Part shown: piece after piece, positions 25,901-33,806 of the stretch
How positions within the stretch are numbered: position 1 is the stretch's first letter
Layout: each line of letters opens with the position of its first letter
DNA from: Pseudomonas sp. SG20056
Lineage (GTDB): Bacteria > Pseudomonadota > Gammaproteobacteria > Pseudomonadales > Pseudomonadaceae
Length of the DNA: 64,000 bases
Direction: 5' to 3'
Assembly (NCBI RefSeq): GCF_031764535.1
Contig: NZ_CP134499.1
Location: 372,001-436,000, forward strand
Program-made: the position numbers and the translations under genes
Notes under the pieces: generated by a model
The model's database searches: none
What the model was told of the DNA's origin: nothing
The model's input: only the letters and a program-made list of their open reading frames with translations

Positions 25901-26584
25901 CTGCTGCCGTGTGCCTACCTCTGGCTGATGGCGCTGCCGCGTCGCTGGCCTTGGCCGGTTGCCGCTTATCCGCGCGAATACCGCGTGTTGGCGGCGGCGC
26001 CGCTGGCGCTGTTGATGCTCGGCTGGTTCTGGCTGGCCAATGTGGTCAGCGCTGGGGAGGCTGAACCGCTCGCCTATCTGCCGCTGCTCAATCCGCTGGA
26101 GCTGGGCCTGCTGTTTGCCCTTGGCGCGGTATTCGCCTGGGCGCGCCTGGGTCTGGCCGAGCTGGGTGTCGAGAGTCTGCGCAGTCAGTGGCTGATTCAG
26201 GGCGTGGCGGGCGCCTCGCTGTTCGCGTTGCTGACTGCCATGGTGATGCGCACCGCCCATCATTGGGGCGGCGTGCCTTATCAGCTGGATGCTCTGCTTG
26301 ATTCGATGCTGGTGCAGGCGGGTCTGTCGATTGTCTGGACACTGATCGCGCTGCCGTTGATGGTCCTCGGCAATCGCCTTGGGCGTCGCGAGCTGTGGCT
26401 GATCGGTGCGGCGCTGATCGCGCTGGTGGTGGCCAAGCTGTTCTTTGTCGAGCTGGGTAATCGCGGTGGCCTGGAGCGCATCGTGTCGTTTATCGGGGTG
26501 GGTGTATTGCTGTTGGTGGTGGGCTATTTTGCGCCCTTGCCAGCACGCAAAGCGGATGCGGATCAGCCGCAGGAGCCAGCATGA
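22997..26584 (+). CDS. Large DUF2339 multi-pass membrane protein
   Basis: About 1195 residues from ATG 22997, chosen because AGGAA lies upstream and the first membrane helix begins there (MQWIFMLVGLVLGALADETL). An earlier in-frame start at 22805 would add 64 residues with no domain. After a short coiled segment (ENAALTAQLKAFSQRFEQ) and a Pro/Ala-rich linker come more than 25 hydrophobic helices, with the family signature around GGNTVLRVGVVLLFLGLAFLLRYATEG. This is the inner-membrane DUF2339 family; its function is unknown. It overlaps the following DUF3999 gene by four bases (ATGA), and the two families are a usual pair, so they probably form one complex or pathway. Confidence 0.9.
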   Translation: MQWIFMLVGLVLGALADETLTASLLGALIGLGLGQALKLQGLARENAALTAQLKAFSQRFEQGTAALYERLLKLEQSVAPAPEAPPAPQPVNPEAEPAPEPIVSAQAAQPELDWTLDFVLPEPAPEPVAPMQAAEPAAAPIKPPPAKPWKPAEPRQPTLLERGFTAAKDWLLGGNTVLRVGVVLLFLGLAFLLRYATEGVVVPVEFRYASVAASAVALLGLGWWLRLRNPNYALMLQGTGIAVLYLTVFAAMRLHPLLDPGVALGLLVLVTVFSAILAVKQNALGLAAAAALGGFAAPILTSTGSGNHVALFSYFALLNAGIFAIAWFKAWRLLNLIGFVGTFGIGFAWGIRSYKPELLWSTEPFLILFFLMYVAIGLLFARRKLREALDAPENPDELLRWAARKGDYIDATVLFGPPLVGFGLQFALVQHIEFAAAFSALALGLFYLVLARLLVGRTGDRAVLLVETCLALGVVFGSLAIPLGLDARWTSAAWAVEGAGIFWLGLRQQRSLARAFALLLQVGAALAFVIGMRGGELTLLDGAPLGALMLGVALLFSYWQLRQNTEHASSWEVSGLPLLACAGLAFLYLIAPLLFASQGTAISWALAGLLTLWLGLRLQARSFLFSAFAVQLLGGVVFMLDMAGNAATGMGGFSAGWQGLLTSSLIGFGLIAGMLLAARDPQVGNDRRLLRGLSVVLLVGLVFLNLAVLFVLPWATASAVWGGSGLLIIWLSLHLQQRASFIFGLLLQVLAGLVFLAVSPLLFGQLSAEGIRPLAHVDFWTPLVLGVAALVGAWRLQQLARREAPGALGNVSLLGLAQLLLVWGAAWWAVALSSEVLRFVMPEWQSSALLVVLAASVALAAFLAPRTRWAELALLCCLLTPLAGVVLLHAWHLHYHPAAQFGWLAWALLFAVHFWALRRLAPQLPAGALSAAHVLGCWLLLGVLALELRYLLLALSEHYNAWRWLGWALLPCAYLWLMALPRRWPWPVAAYPREYRVLAAAPLALLMLGWFWLANVVSAGEAEPLAYLPLLNPLELGLLFALGAVFAWARLGLAELGVESLRSQWLIQGVAGASLFALLTAMVMRTAHHWGGVPYQLDALLDSMLVQAGLSIVWTLIALPLMVLGNRLGRRELWLIGAALIALVVAKLFFVELGNRGGLERIVSFIGVGVLLLVVGYFAPLPARKADADQPQEPA

Positions 26585-27939
26585 TCAGTCGTTTAATCAG
26601 CACTATGGTGCTCAGCCTGCTGTGCAGCACGTCAGCCTTGGCGCAAGAGCCGCCCGCTGACTATGCCGTGCAACTGCCGCTGAGCCTCAGTGGCGAAGGC
26701 CCCTGGTATCGCCTGGATGTGCCGATGGCGCTGCATTTCGCTGCGCGCTATGGCGATTTGCGTGACCTGCGGGTGTTTAACGCCGAAGGTCAGGCGCTTG
26801 CTTACGCCCTGGTGGCAGGGCAGGGCGAGTCGCGCGACAGCCAGCAGGAGCAGGTGGTGAAGTGGTTTCCGCTGTACGCCGAACAGGGCGACAGCGCGGC
26901 CTCGCCAAGTTTGCGGGTACAGCGCAGTACCAGCGGCACCTTGATCGAGCTGCTTGATGAGCCCGATGCAGCCGCCAAGCCGGCGCTGCTGCGCGGCTGG
27001 CTGCTGGATGCCAGCGCATTGGATGAGCCGCTGGTGCGTCTGCAGCTGGACTGGAGCAGCGGCCAGGATGGTTTTCAGCGTTTCAGCATCGAGGCCAGTG
27101 ATGACCTGCAAAGCTGGCGCTCCTGGGGCAGCGGCCAGTTGGCACGTCTGTCGTTCGATGGCGAGCGTATCGAGCAACGCCAGATCGAGCTGCCAGGGCT
27201 TAAGGCGCGCTATGTGCGTCTGCTCTGGCAAAGCCCGCAACAGGCGCCGCAATTGACTGCTGCCAGCTTGCGCAGCCAGCGCAGTGACAGCATGCCGGCG
27301 CCGCTGGTGTGGTCGCAGCCGCTGGCGGCGACGCGCAGCCCGGATGGCGAATATCAGTGGCAGTTGCCCTTGGCCTTGCCCCTGGAGCGTCTGCATGTCG
27401 AACTCAGTCAGGCTAATAGCCTGGCGCCGATTCGCGTTAGCGGTCGCCATGAAGCCAAGGGCGCTTGGCAATCACTGGCGCAGGGCCTGCTCTACCGGTT
27501 GCCAGAAAATGGTGCGGAAATCCGTCAGGACGAATTGCCCTTGCCGGGTTGGCTGGTGCAGCAGTTGCGTCTGAAGGTGGATGAGCGTGGCGGCGGCTTG
27601 GGTGCCGAGCCGCCGCTGATCAAGGTCGCGGTGCGCGCCACCCAGCTGGTGTTTCTCCAGCGCGGTAGTCCGCCCTATCGGTTGGCGCTGGGGCGCAGTG
27701 GGGCCGAATCGGCAGCCCTGCCGCTGACGACCCTGATTCCTGGCTATCAGCCGCAGCGTCTGCAGCAACTGGGCATTGCCGAAGCGCAGTTGCAGGCTGA
27801 AAAACTGGCGCAGCAAGAACAGGCTGTGGTTAGCCAAGGTGATTGGAAACGCTGGGGTTTGTGGCTGGTGTTGTTGCTTGGGGTTGGTTTGTTGGCGCTG
27901 ATGGCGGTCAGTCTGTTGCGTAGGCCGAAAACTGAATAG
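26581..27939 (+). CDS. DUF3999 family membrane-anchored periplasmic protein
   Basis: 452 residues. Signal peptide (MISRLISTMVLSLLCSTSALAQ), then a beta-rich periplasmic part (DYAVQLPLSLSGEGPWYRLDVPMALHFAARYGDLRDLRVFN in segments; a discoidin-like stretch near FSIEASDDLQSWRSWG). A C-terminal membrane helix (WGLWLVLLLGVGLLALMAVSLLRR) follows. It is translationally coupled to the DUF2339 gene through a four-base overlap. Function unknown. Topology suggests a periplasmic domain held in the inner membrane next to its DUF2339 partner, perhaps binding carbohydrate or envelope material (inference). Confidence 0.88.
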   Translation: MISRLISTMVLSLLCSTSALAQEPPADYAVQLPLSLSGEGPWYRLDVPMALHFAARYGDLRDLRVFNAEGQALAYALVAGQGESRDSQQEQVVKWFPLYAEQGDSAASPSLRVQRSTSGTLIELLDEPDAAAKPALLRGWLLDASALDEPLVRLQLDWSSGQDGFQRFSIEASDDLQSWRSWGSGQLARLSFDGERIEQRQIELPGLKARYVRLLWQSPQQAPQLTAASLRSQRSDSMPAPLVWSQPLAATRSPDGEYQWQLPLALPLERLHVELSQANSLAPIRVSGRHEAKGAWQSLAQGLLYRLPENGAEIRQDELPLPGWLVQQLRLKVDERGGGLGAEPPLIKVAVRATQLVFLQRGSPPYRLALGRSGAESAALPLTTLIPGYQPQRLQQLGIAEAQLQAEKLAQQEQAVVSQGDWKRWGLWLVLLLGVGLLALMAVSLLRRPKTE

Positions 27940-28133
27940 AGCCGGTCAACAGAAATAAAGCCCAGCTACCTAACGATTTTTGCAGTATGGTTGGCATCTT
28001 CAATTGATTGGCGTTTGAGGTCAGGAAGGCCCTTGCGTATTTCTACAGCGCCCCGTTTTTGGGTGGTTCTTGTGCGTTTGCCCTGCTCGCTCGGCAAGCA
28101 CGCACGGTCGTTTTCCTTGGCGGTGCCCTCCCG

Positions 28134-29777
28134 ATGAATGCCTGCGGTAATTCCGGCTGGGCGCTCAGCGGCCCGGTGATTCTCACCTGTCTGGTCTGTA
28201 TCGGGGTACTGCTGCTGGCCCGCTGGGTTACGCGGCAGCGCTATTTCCCTGGGCGCGAAAGCTTTATCGTGCTGCACTTGGCGAGCCTCTGGTGGATGAT
28301 TGCTGCCAGCCTGGAAATGGCCGCGCAAGGCCCACAGTGCAAGGTGTTCTGGGCCACCATGGCCTGGCCGGGGATTCTGGTGGTGCCCACCTTCTGGGCG
28401 GTCTTCCTTTGGCAATACGTCAACAGCGTGCGTCAACCGCTGCCGCTGCGCAGCACCCTGGGGTTGGCCGTGGTGCCGTTACTGATCTGGCTGATGGCCC
28501 TGAGTAACCCCTGGCACGGCCTGTTCTATGGCGCGGGTACGGCGCCACTGAGCGATGAGCCAGGCGCGCCGATTCGCTATCAGCACGGGCCGCTGTTCTA
28601 CGCCGCCGCTGCTTACGTTTATCTGTTTATGGCCTTCTGCATGGGTGTAGTGCTGCGCGCGGCCATCGTCAGTTATGGCGTGCATCGGCGCCATTACCTG
28701 GCGTTTGTCTTCGTCACGGCAGTGCCCTGGGTTGCCAATATCAGTTACGTGGTGTTTGGCTGGATGCTCTTTGGCTTCGATCCGACGCCGTTCAGTTTTG
28801 CCTTTACCTTGGTGGCGTTTGCCTGGCTGATTGTCGGTGTGCGCCTGTTTGACCTGCTGCCGGTGGCCCGCCATCTGCTGCTGGATGCCCTGATAGATCC
28901 GGTGCTGGTAGTTGATGCACAGTTGCGCGTGATTGAAGCCAACCCGGCGGCATTGAAGCTCGCCAATCTGCGCAGTGGTTGGCAAGGGCGGCAGCTGGCC
29001 GACTGGCCGATTCTCGGCGCGGATTTGCAGCAGCTGCTGAGCCAGCAGGTTCAGGGCGAACATGAGCGCCTGCTGACCCTGGCCAACTCGGCGCGGTATT
29101 TCGAGGTGCGTATTCGCGCCATTGAGCGCGTGACTCATCGCGGCACGCTGATGCTGGGGCAGATGCTCTACCTGCGTGATGTCACTCAGCGCCACCTCAG
29201 CGAACTGAAGCTGGCCGAAGCCCTGGCCTTGAGTGAAGAGCGCTTGCGCACCATCACCAACCTGCATGAGCAACTGCAGGAACAGGCGCTGTGTGATCCG
29301 CTGACCGGGCTCTACAACCGGCGTTATCTGGATGAATTCTTTGCCCGTGAGCTGGCCGTGGCGCAGCGCGAGCGCACACCGATTTCCCTGGCACTGATCG
29401 ACCTGGATCACTTCAAACGGCTCAACGACGAGCACGGCCACCTTGAAGGCGACGATGTGCTCAAGGGCGTGGCCCAGCACCTGCTGGAGAACCTTCGCAG
29501 CTCCGATGCGGTGTTCCGTATTGGTGGCGAAGAGTTTCTGCTGATCCTGCCGCGCGCCGATGCCCATGAAGCGCGTGCGCGCCTGGAAACCATCTGCCGT
29601 GACTTGGCCGCACACCCACTACCGACCCGTGGCGGCGCACGATACGTCACCCTGTCCGCCGGCCTTGCACTGTGGCCTGAACAGGGTCTGGTGCTCGATG
29701 AACTGCTGCAGGTGGCCGATGCCGCGCTGTATCAAGCCAAGCATGCGGGGCGTAACAGGGTCTGCAGTCTGGCCTGA
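28134..29777 (+). CDS. Diguanylate cyclase with 7TM sensor, PAS-like and GGDEF domains
   Basis: 547 residues if started at ATG 28134; a TTG at 28008 is possible but adds an unrelated stretch, and neither has a good ribosome-binding site. Seven membrane helices (histidine-kinase-type N-terminal 7TM domain) fill roughly residues 10-225. A PAS-like region (ALIDPVLVVDAQLRVIEANPAALKLANL) and a short coiled coil follow. The GGDEF domain starts at CDPLTGLYNRRYLDEFF with active-site motif RIGGEEFLLIL. An inhibitory I-site RSSD lies five residues before GGEEF, so product feedback is expected. It should make cyclic di-GMP at the inner membrane in response to an unknown ligand. It stands alone, followed by fbp. 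Confidence 0.9.
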   Translation: MNACGNSGWALSGPVILTCLVCIGVLLLARWVTRQRYFPGRESFIVLHLASLWWMIAASLEMAAQGPQCKVFWATMAWPGILVVPTFWAVFLWQYVNSVRQPLPLRSTLGLAVVPLLIWLMALSNPWHGLFYGAGTAPLSDEPGAPIRYQHGPLFYAAAAYVYLFMAFCMGVVLRAAIVSYGVHRRHYLAFVFVTAVPWVANISYVVFGWMLFGFDPTPFSFAFTLVAFAWLIVGVRLFDLLPVARHLLLDALIDPVLVVDAQLRVIEANPAALKLANLRSGWQGRQLADWPILGADLQQLLSQQVQGEHERLLTLANSARYFEVRIRAIERVTHRGTLMLGQMLYLRDVTQRHLSELKLAEALALSEERLRTITNLHEQLQEQALCDPLTGLYNRRYLDEFFARELAVAQRERTPISLALIDLDHFKRLNDEHGHLEGDDVLKGVAQHLLENLRSSDAVFRIGGEEFLLILPRADAHEARARLETICRDLAAHPLPTRGGARYVTLSAGLALWPEQGLVLDELLQVADAALYQAKHAGRNRVCSLA

Positions 29778-29869
29778 TGGTCCGGTAACTCCTTCCATCC
29801 AGTGCTAAAGCGCTTTCCCCGCTAAAAGGGTAAACTGCGCGCGATTTTTCTTCCTTCCCGGAGCCATCC

Positions 29870-30877
29870 ATGTCCCGCGTTACCCTCAGCCGCTACCTGA
29901 TCGAGCAGACCCGCAGCAACAATACCCCGGCCGATCTGCGTTTTCTTATCGAAGTGGTCGCGCGGGCCTGCAAGGAAATCAGCCATCAGGTATCCAAAGG
30001 TGCACTGGGCGGCGTGCTGGGCAGCATGGGCACCGAGAACGTGCAGGGCGAGGTGCAGAAGAAGCTCGACGTGATTTCCAACGAAATCCTGCTGGAAGCC
30101 AACGAGTGGGGCGGTCACCTGGCCGGTATGGCGTCGGAAGAAATGGACAACGCCTACCAGATTCCCGGCAAGTACCCGAAAGGTGCCTACCTGCTGGTAT
30201 TCGACCCGCTGGACGGTTCTAGCAACATCGACGTCAACGTTTCGGTCGGCACTATCTTCTCGGTGCTGCGTTGTCCGGACCGCAATGGTGCCGAGGGTGA
30301 CCTGGGTGAAGAAGCCTTCCTGCAGCCGGGCACCGAGCAGGTAGCTGCCGGTTACGCGATCTATGGCCCGCAGACCATGCTGCTGCTGACCCTTGGTGAT
30401 GGCGTTAAAGGCTTTACCCTAGACCGTGAGCTGGGCAGCTTTGTGCTGACCCACGACAACATCAAGGTGCCGGAGTCGACCAAGGAATTCGCCATCAACA
30501 TGTCCAACCAGCGCCACTGGGAGGCGCCGGTACAGCGCTATGTCAGCGAGTTGCTGGCGGGCGAAGAAGGCCCGCTGGGCAAGAATTACAACATGCGTTG
30601 GATTGCCTCGATGGTGGCCGACGTGCATCGCATCCTCACCCGTGGTGGCGTGTTCATGTACCCGCGCGACAGCCGTGAGCCGGAGAAGCCGGGCAAGCTG
30701 CGCCTGATGTACGAAGCCAACCCGATGTCGATGATCATCGAGCAGGCCGGCGGCGTGGCCACCAACGGCACCCAGCGCATTCTCGATATTCAGCCGACGT
30801 CCCTGCACCAGCGCGTCGCAGTCTTCCTGGGTTCCAAGGAAGAAGTGCTGCGTATCAGCGCCTATCACCGCGAGTAA
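29870..30877 (+). CDS. fbp: Fructose-1,6-bisphosphatase, class I
   Basis: 335 residues, normal length. Motifs of class I FBPase are clear: [15 protein letters not shown], the metal-binding [20 protein letters not shown], and the C-terminal [19 protein letters not shown] with the substrate-binding Tyr/Lys region. It hydrolyses fructose-1,6-bisphosphate to fructose-6-phosphate for gluconeogenesis, which is important in Pseudomonas growing on organic acids. GGAG lies eight bases before the ATG. The DUF924 gene starts three bases after the stop and is probably co-transcribed. Confidence 0.97.
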   Translation: MSRVTLSRYLIEQTRSNNTPADLRFLIEVVARACKEISHQVSKGALGGVLGSMGTENVQGEVQKKLDVISNEILLEANEWGGHLAGMASEEMDNAYQIPGKYPKGAYLLVFDPLDGSSNIDVNVSVGTIFSVLRCPDRNGAEGDLGEEAFLQPGTEQVAAGYAIYGPQTMLLLTLGDGVKGFTLDRELGSFVLTHDNIKVPESTKEFAINMSNQRHWEAPVQRYVSELLAGEEGPLGKNYNMRWIASMVADVHRILTRGGVFMYPRDSREPEKPGKLRLMYEANPMSMIIEQAGGVATNGTQRILDIQPTSLHQRVAVFLGSKEEVLRISAYHRE

Positions 30878-30880
30878 GCG

Positions 30881-31498
30881 ATGAGCGCGCCCTGGCAGCC
30901 GTTACTCGACTGGTGGTTTGGTGCGGTCGGCTGTGGTACTGGCATGACGGCTGCCCAAGTGGCAGCCAGCCGTACTGGGCTGTGGTTCGGCAAGCAAGAT
31001 CGTCAGGATGATCAGGCCCGTGAGCAGTTTGGCGCGCTGGTCGAGCAGGCTCTGGGCAACCAGCTGCAAGACTGGCAGCGCGAGCCTGAAGGCTGGCTGG
31101 CAAACCTGCTGTTGCTCGATCAGCTGCCGCGCATGGTCTTTCGTGATACGCCGCGCGCCTTTGCCGGCGACCGGCTGGCGCGCCCGCTGGCTTTGCATGG
31201 CCTGGCGCAAGGCTGGGATCAGGCATTGCCGCCGATCCAGCGGGTGTTTGCCTACCTGGTGCTGGAGCATGCCGAAGACCTGCAGCTGCAGAATCAGTCC
31301 GTGCAGCTTTTTCAGGCATTGCTTGAGCAGGCTGCAAGCGCCGAGCGCGAGCTGTTTGCCGGCTATCTGGATTATGCCGAGCGCCATCAGCGAGTAATCG
31401 CGCGCTTTGGCCGCTTTCCCCATCGCAATCAGATACTCGGGCGCGCTTCCAGCGCTGAGGAATCTGCCTTTCTGCTGGAACCTGGCTCGCGCTTCTAG
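30881..31498 (+). CDS. DUF924 family protein
   Basis: 205 residues, helical and soluble. It has the usual DUF924 marks: WWFG near the start, LANLLLLDQLPRMVFRDTPRAFAGD in the middle and FGRFPHRNQILGR at the end. The fold is TPR-like and the molecular function is unknown. It begins three bases after fbp and is likely to be expressed with it. There is no signal peptide. Confidence 0.9.
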   Translation: MSAPWQPLLDWWFGAVGCGTGMTAAQVAASRTGLWFGKQDRQDDQAREQFGALVEQALGNQLQDWQREPEGWLANLLLLDQLPRMVFRDTPRAFAGDRLARPLALHGLAQGWDQALPPIQRVFAYLVLEHAEDLQLQNQSVQLFQALLEQAASAERELFAGYLDYAERHQRVIARFGRFPHRNQILGRASSAEESAFLLEPGSRF

Positions 31499-31566
31499 CA
31501 TCCAAGCAGGCAAGCTCGGTATTGCTATGCCAAGCTGGTCTTGGTTCTTTCCTCAGGAGTTTCCCC

Positions 31567-31821
31567 ATGTCTCTGCGTGTCGTCGCACTACTCGCCGGTT
31601 GCCTGTTGCTGGCCGCCTGCAACAAGATCAATCAGGACAATTACGCCCAGCTCAAGGCGGGCATGAGCAAGGATGAGGTCGAGAGCCTGCTGGGCAAACC
31701 AGGCGAGTGCGCTGGCGCGCTGGGCATGTCCAGCTGCACCTGGGGCGATGAACAGCGCTTTATCAGCGTTCAGTACGCCGGCGACAAGGTCATGATGTTC
31801 TCCGGCAAGGGCTTGAAGTGA
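31567..31821 (+). CDS. Small lipoprotein, DUF3862 / SmpA-like
   Basis: 84 residues. Lipobox LAAC after MSLRVVALLAGCLLLAAC; the mature part has the BamE/SmpA-like pattern NYAQLKAGMSKDEVESLLGKPGECAGALGMSSCTWGD. It should be a lipid-anchored envelope protein. An earlier in-frame ATG at 31522 would place 15 residues before the signal peptide; the chosen ATG has CAGGAG upstream. Its stop codon overlaps the start of the lipocalin gene by one base (TGATG), so the two are translationally coupled. Confidence 0.85.
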   Translation: MSLRVVALLAGCLLLAACNKINQDNYAQLKAGMSKDEVESLLGKPGECAGALGMSSCTWGDEQRFISVQYAGDKVMMFSGKGLK

Positions 31822-32384
31822 TGCGCCTGCTGGCGGTGTTGGCCGCAGCGGCGCTGCTGGTGGGGTGTGCCAATTCCGGTACGGGCGTGGTGCCGCCGAA
31901 GACTGTCGAGCAGGTCGATCTGCAGCGTTATCAAGGCACTTGGTACGAGCAGGCACGCTTACCGATGTTCTTTCAGCGCAATTGTGCGCAGTCCGAGGCG
32001 CTTTATGAGCTGCAGGAAGGCGGTACGCTTGGCGTGACCAATCGCTGCCGTACTTACGATGGCGATATGCAACAGGTGCAGGGTCAGGCCGTGGTGCAGG
32101 TGCCGGGTGAAACCAGCAAGCTCTGGGTACGTTTCGACAACTGGGCCAGCAGCCTGCTGCCAGGGTTGACCAAGGGCGAATACTGGGTGCTGTATCTGGA
32201 TGACGACTACCAGGCTGCACTGGTCGGCCATCCCAATCGCAAGTACCTCTGGTTGCTGACCCGTGATCAGGACGCCAGCACGAAACACCTGGCGACGCTG
32301 CTAGAAGAAGCACGCAGTCGTGGTTATGACACCCGTGAGCTGATCTGGCGCCGCACGGCTGCCGAGATGGCTCTGCAGCGTTAA
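31821..32384 (+). CDS. blc: Bacterial lipocalin (outer-membrane lipoprotein)
   Basis: 187 residues. Lipobox LVGC (MRLLAVLAAAALLVGC). The lipocalin signature YQGTWYEQARLPMFFQRN follows, then GVTNRCRTYDGD and NRKYLWLLTRDQ. Blc-type proteins bind lysophospholipids or fatty acids at the outer membrane under envelope stress (known for the family). ATG 31821 is preferred over the GTG one codon earlier because it forms the TGATG overlap with the small lipoprotein gene ahead. Confidence 0.93.
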   Translation: MRLLAVLAAAALLVGCANSGTGVVPPKTVEQVDLQRYQGTWYEQARLPMFFQRNCAQSEALYELQEGGTLGVTNRCRTYDGDMQQVQGQAVVQVPGETSKLWVRFDNWASSLLPGLTKGEYWVLYLDDDYQAALVGHPNRKYLWLLTRDQDASTKHLATLLEEARSRGYDTRELIWRRTAAEMALQR

Positions 32385-32391
32385 CTGCGGC

Positions 32392-32838
32392 TTATTTCTT
32401 GGCTTTCGGGCTTTGCAGGCGGATATGCAGTTGAGTGTCCGCCGTACTGTGTTCGAATTGACTGTCACGCGGTGAGGGTTTGCCGTTGACCAGTGGCGGG
32501 TTGGTCGAGAAACCCACCGGCTCCAGCGGGATGCCGCGTCGGCCCTGGTCGAGCTGGCCGTTGCCATTGCGGTCCTGGTACAGCTGAATGGCATAGCGCC
32601 CAGGCGGTAGATCGACCAGGCGCAGCTGGCCATCGTCATTTTGTTGCTGACGCAGCGGTTGTTCGGGCCAGCGTTTCTGCTCGCCGCTCACCAGCGCCGC
32701 ATGTACGGCTCCCGTGGCTTGTATGCCCTCTACTGTGACCAGGATGTCGCCAGCCTGGGCTGACGAGCCGACCAGTAGCAGCAAAAGGCCAGTCCGATAG
32801 CTGGCCTTCTTTACGGTTTGAAGAATTCTCTGTGGCAT
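32392..32838 (-). CDS. DUF2141 family secreted protein
   Basis: 148 residues with a signal peptide (ending SSAQAG) and one beta-sandwich DUF2141 domain: DILVTVEGIQATGAVHAALVSG, LPPGRYAIQLYQDRNGNGQLD and GIPLEPVGFSTNP. Function unknown; such proteins are often next to carotenoid, lipid or outer-membrane genes. It is convergent with blc and divergent from the DarA-like gene, with only 31 bases between the two starts, so the promoters overlap. A link to the biosynthetic cluster is possible but not shown. Confidence 0.85.
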   Translation of the reverse strand: MPQRILQTVKKASYRTGLLLLLVGSSAQAGDILVTVEGIQATGAVHAALVSGEQKRWPEQPLRQQQNDDGQLRLVDLPPGRYAIQLYQDRNGNGQLDQGRRGIPLEPVGFSTNPPLVNGKPSPRDSQFEHSTADTQLHIRLQSPKAKK

Positions 32839-32869
32839 AATCCGGGCATTTCGCAGGAAGTGGCTGGCG

Positions 32870-33787
32870 ATGCGTCAGGTCTTGATCGTTCATTTTTCGC
32901 AAACTGGCCAGCTAGACAGGTTGGCGCAGTCGGTATGCGAGCCTTTACAGCAATGCAGCGATATTCAGCTGGATTTTCTCCAGCTGCAACCCGCGCAACC
33001 TTACCCGTTTCCCTGGCCGTTTCTCGATTTTTTCCGGATTTTCCCGGAAACCGTGCTGATGCGTCCGCAGCCATTGCTGCCGTTGGCAGTGGATGCGAAC
33101 AAGCGTTATGACTTGGTGATCCTCGCCTATCAGGTGTGGTTCCTCTCGCCCTCGCAGCCGATGACCGCGTTCCTTGCGTCCCCCGAGGCGGCGCAGTTGC
33201 TCAAGGGCACGCCGGTGGTGACGCTGATCGGTTGCCGCAATATGTGGCTGATGGCCCAGGAGAAGGTCAAGAACCGGCTCACTGAACTGGGCGCACGGCT
33301 GGTGGACAATATCGCCCTGACGGACGCTTGCGGCACGGCGGCGAGTTTTCTGGCGACGCCCTTGTGGTTGTTTACCGGGCGGCAGAAGCCCTACAGCTGG
33401 GTGCCTCGCGCCGGTATTGATGAGGCGGAAATGCTCGCCGCCAGCCGCTTTGGTGTGGCCATAGCCCAGCGTTTGACGGCCGATAACCTGCCAGTCGAAT
33501 GCCCGATGCTCAGAGGGCTTGGTGCGGTACGAATTGATGAAAAGCTGATCGCCAGCGAGAGGGTCGGCAATCGCAGCTTCCAGTTATGGAGCCGCTTGCT
33601 GGCGGCGTTAGGCCCGCAGCAGAGTCGTCGGCGTGGCGCCGGGCTGGTGGTGTATATCGTCTTTCTGTTGTGCCTGATCGTCACCGTGGTGCCGCTCAGT
33701 GCTTTGCTTAAAAAGCTGTTGGCGCCGCTGTTAAAAGAGCGCACTCAGCGTGAGAAGGCTTACTTTGCCGGCCCGTCTGGCGAGTGA
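32870..33787 (+). CDS. DarA-like dialkylresorcinol-condensing-enzyme family protein (flavodoxin fold)
   Basis: 305 residues. The N-terminus MRQVLIVHFSQTGQLDRLAQ is a flavodoxin-type phosphate loop (SQTGQ) for FMN, followed by alternating strands and helices. VVTLIGCRNMWLMAQEKVK lies in the middle, and a C-terminal membrane helix (GLVVYIVFLLCLIVTVVPLSAL) ends it. The family is annotated after DarA of Pseudomonas dialkylresorcinol synthesis, where it works with a ketoacyl synthase III. Such a synthase is the next gene, 19 bases on. Inferred role: cyclisation/aromatisation or reduction of a beta-ketoacyl condensation product at the membrane. First gene of the forward arm of the 32.9-40.9 kb cluster. 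Confidence 0.78.
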   Translation: MRQVLIVHFSQTGQLDRLAQSVCEPLQQCSDIQLDFLQLQPAQPYPFPWPFLDFFRIFPETVLMRPQPLLPLAVDANKRYDLVILAYQVWFLSPSQPMTAFLASPEAAQLLKGTPVVTLIGCRNMWLMAQEKVKNRLTELGARLVDNIALTDACGTAASFLATPLWLFTGRQKPYSWVPRAGIDEAEMLAASRFGVAIAQRLTADNLPVECPMLRGLGAVRIDEKLIASERVGNRSFQLWSRLLAALGPQQSRRRGAGLVVYIVFLLCLIVTVVPLSALLKKLLAPLLKERTQREKAYFAGPSGE

Positions 33788-33806
33788 AGTGACCTGAGGA
33801 AGTCCC

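Noticed and set aside
24338-26263. 641-codon reverse open frame opposite the DUF2339 gene
   Set aside because: The translation is dominated by Gln, Arg and His, the mirror of Leu/Ala codons; no ribosome-binding site or motif. The forward membrane protein explains the sequence.
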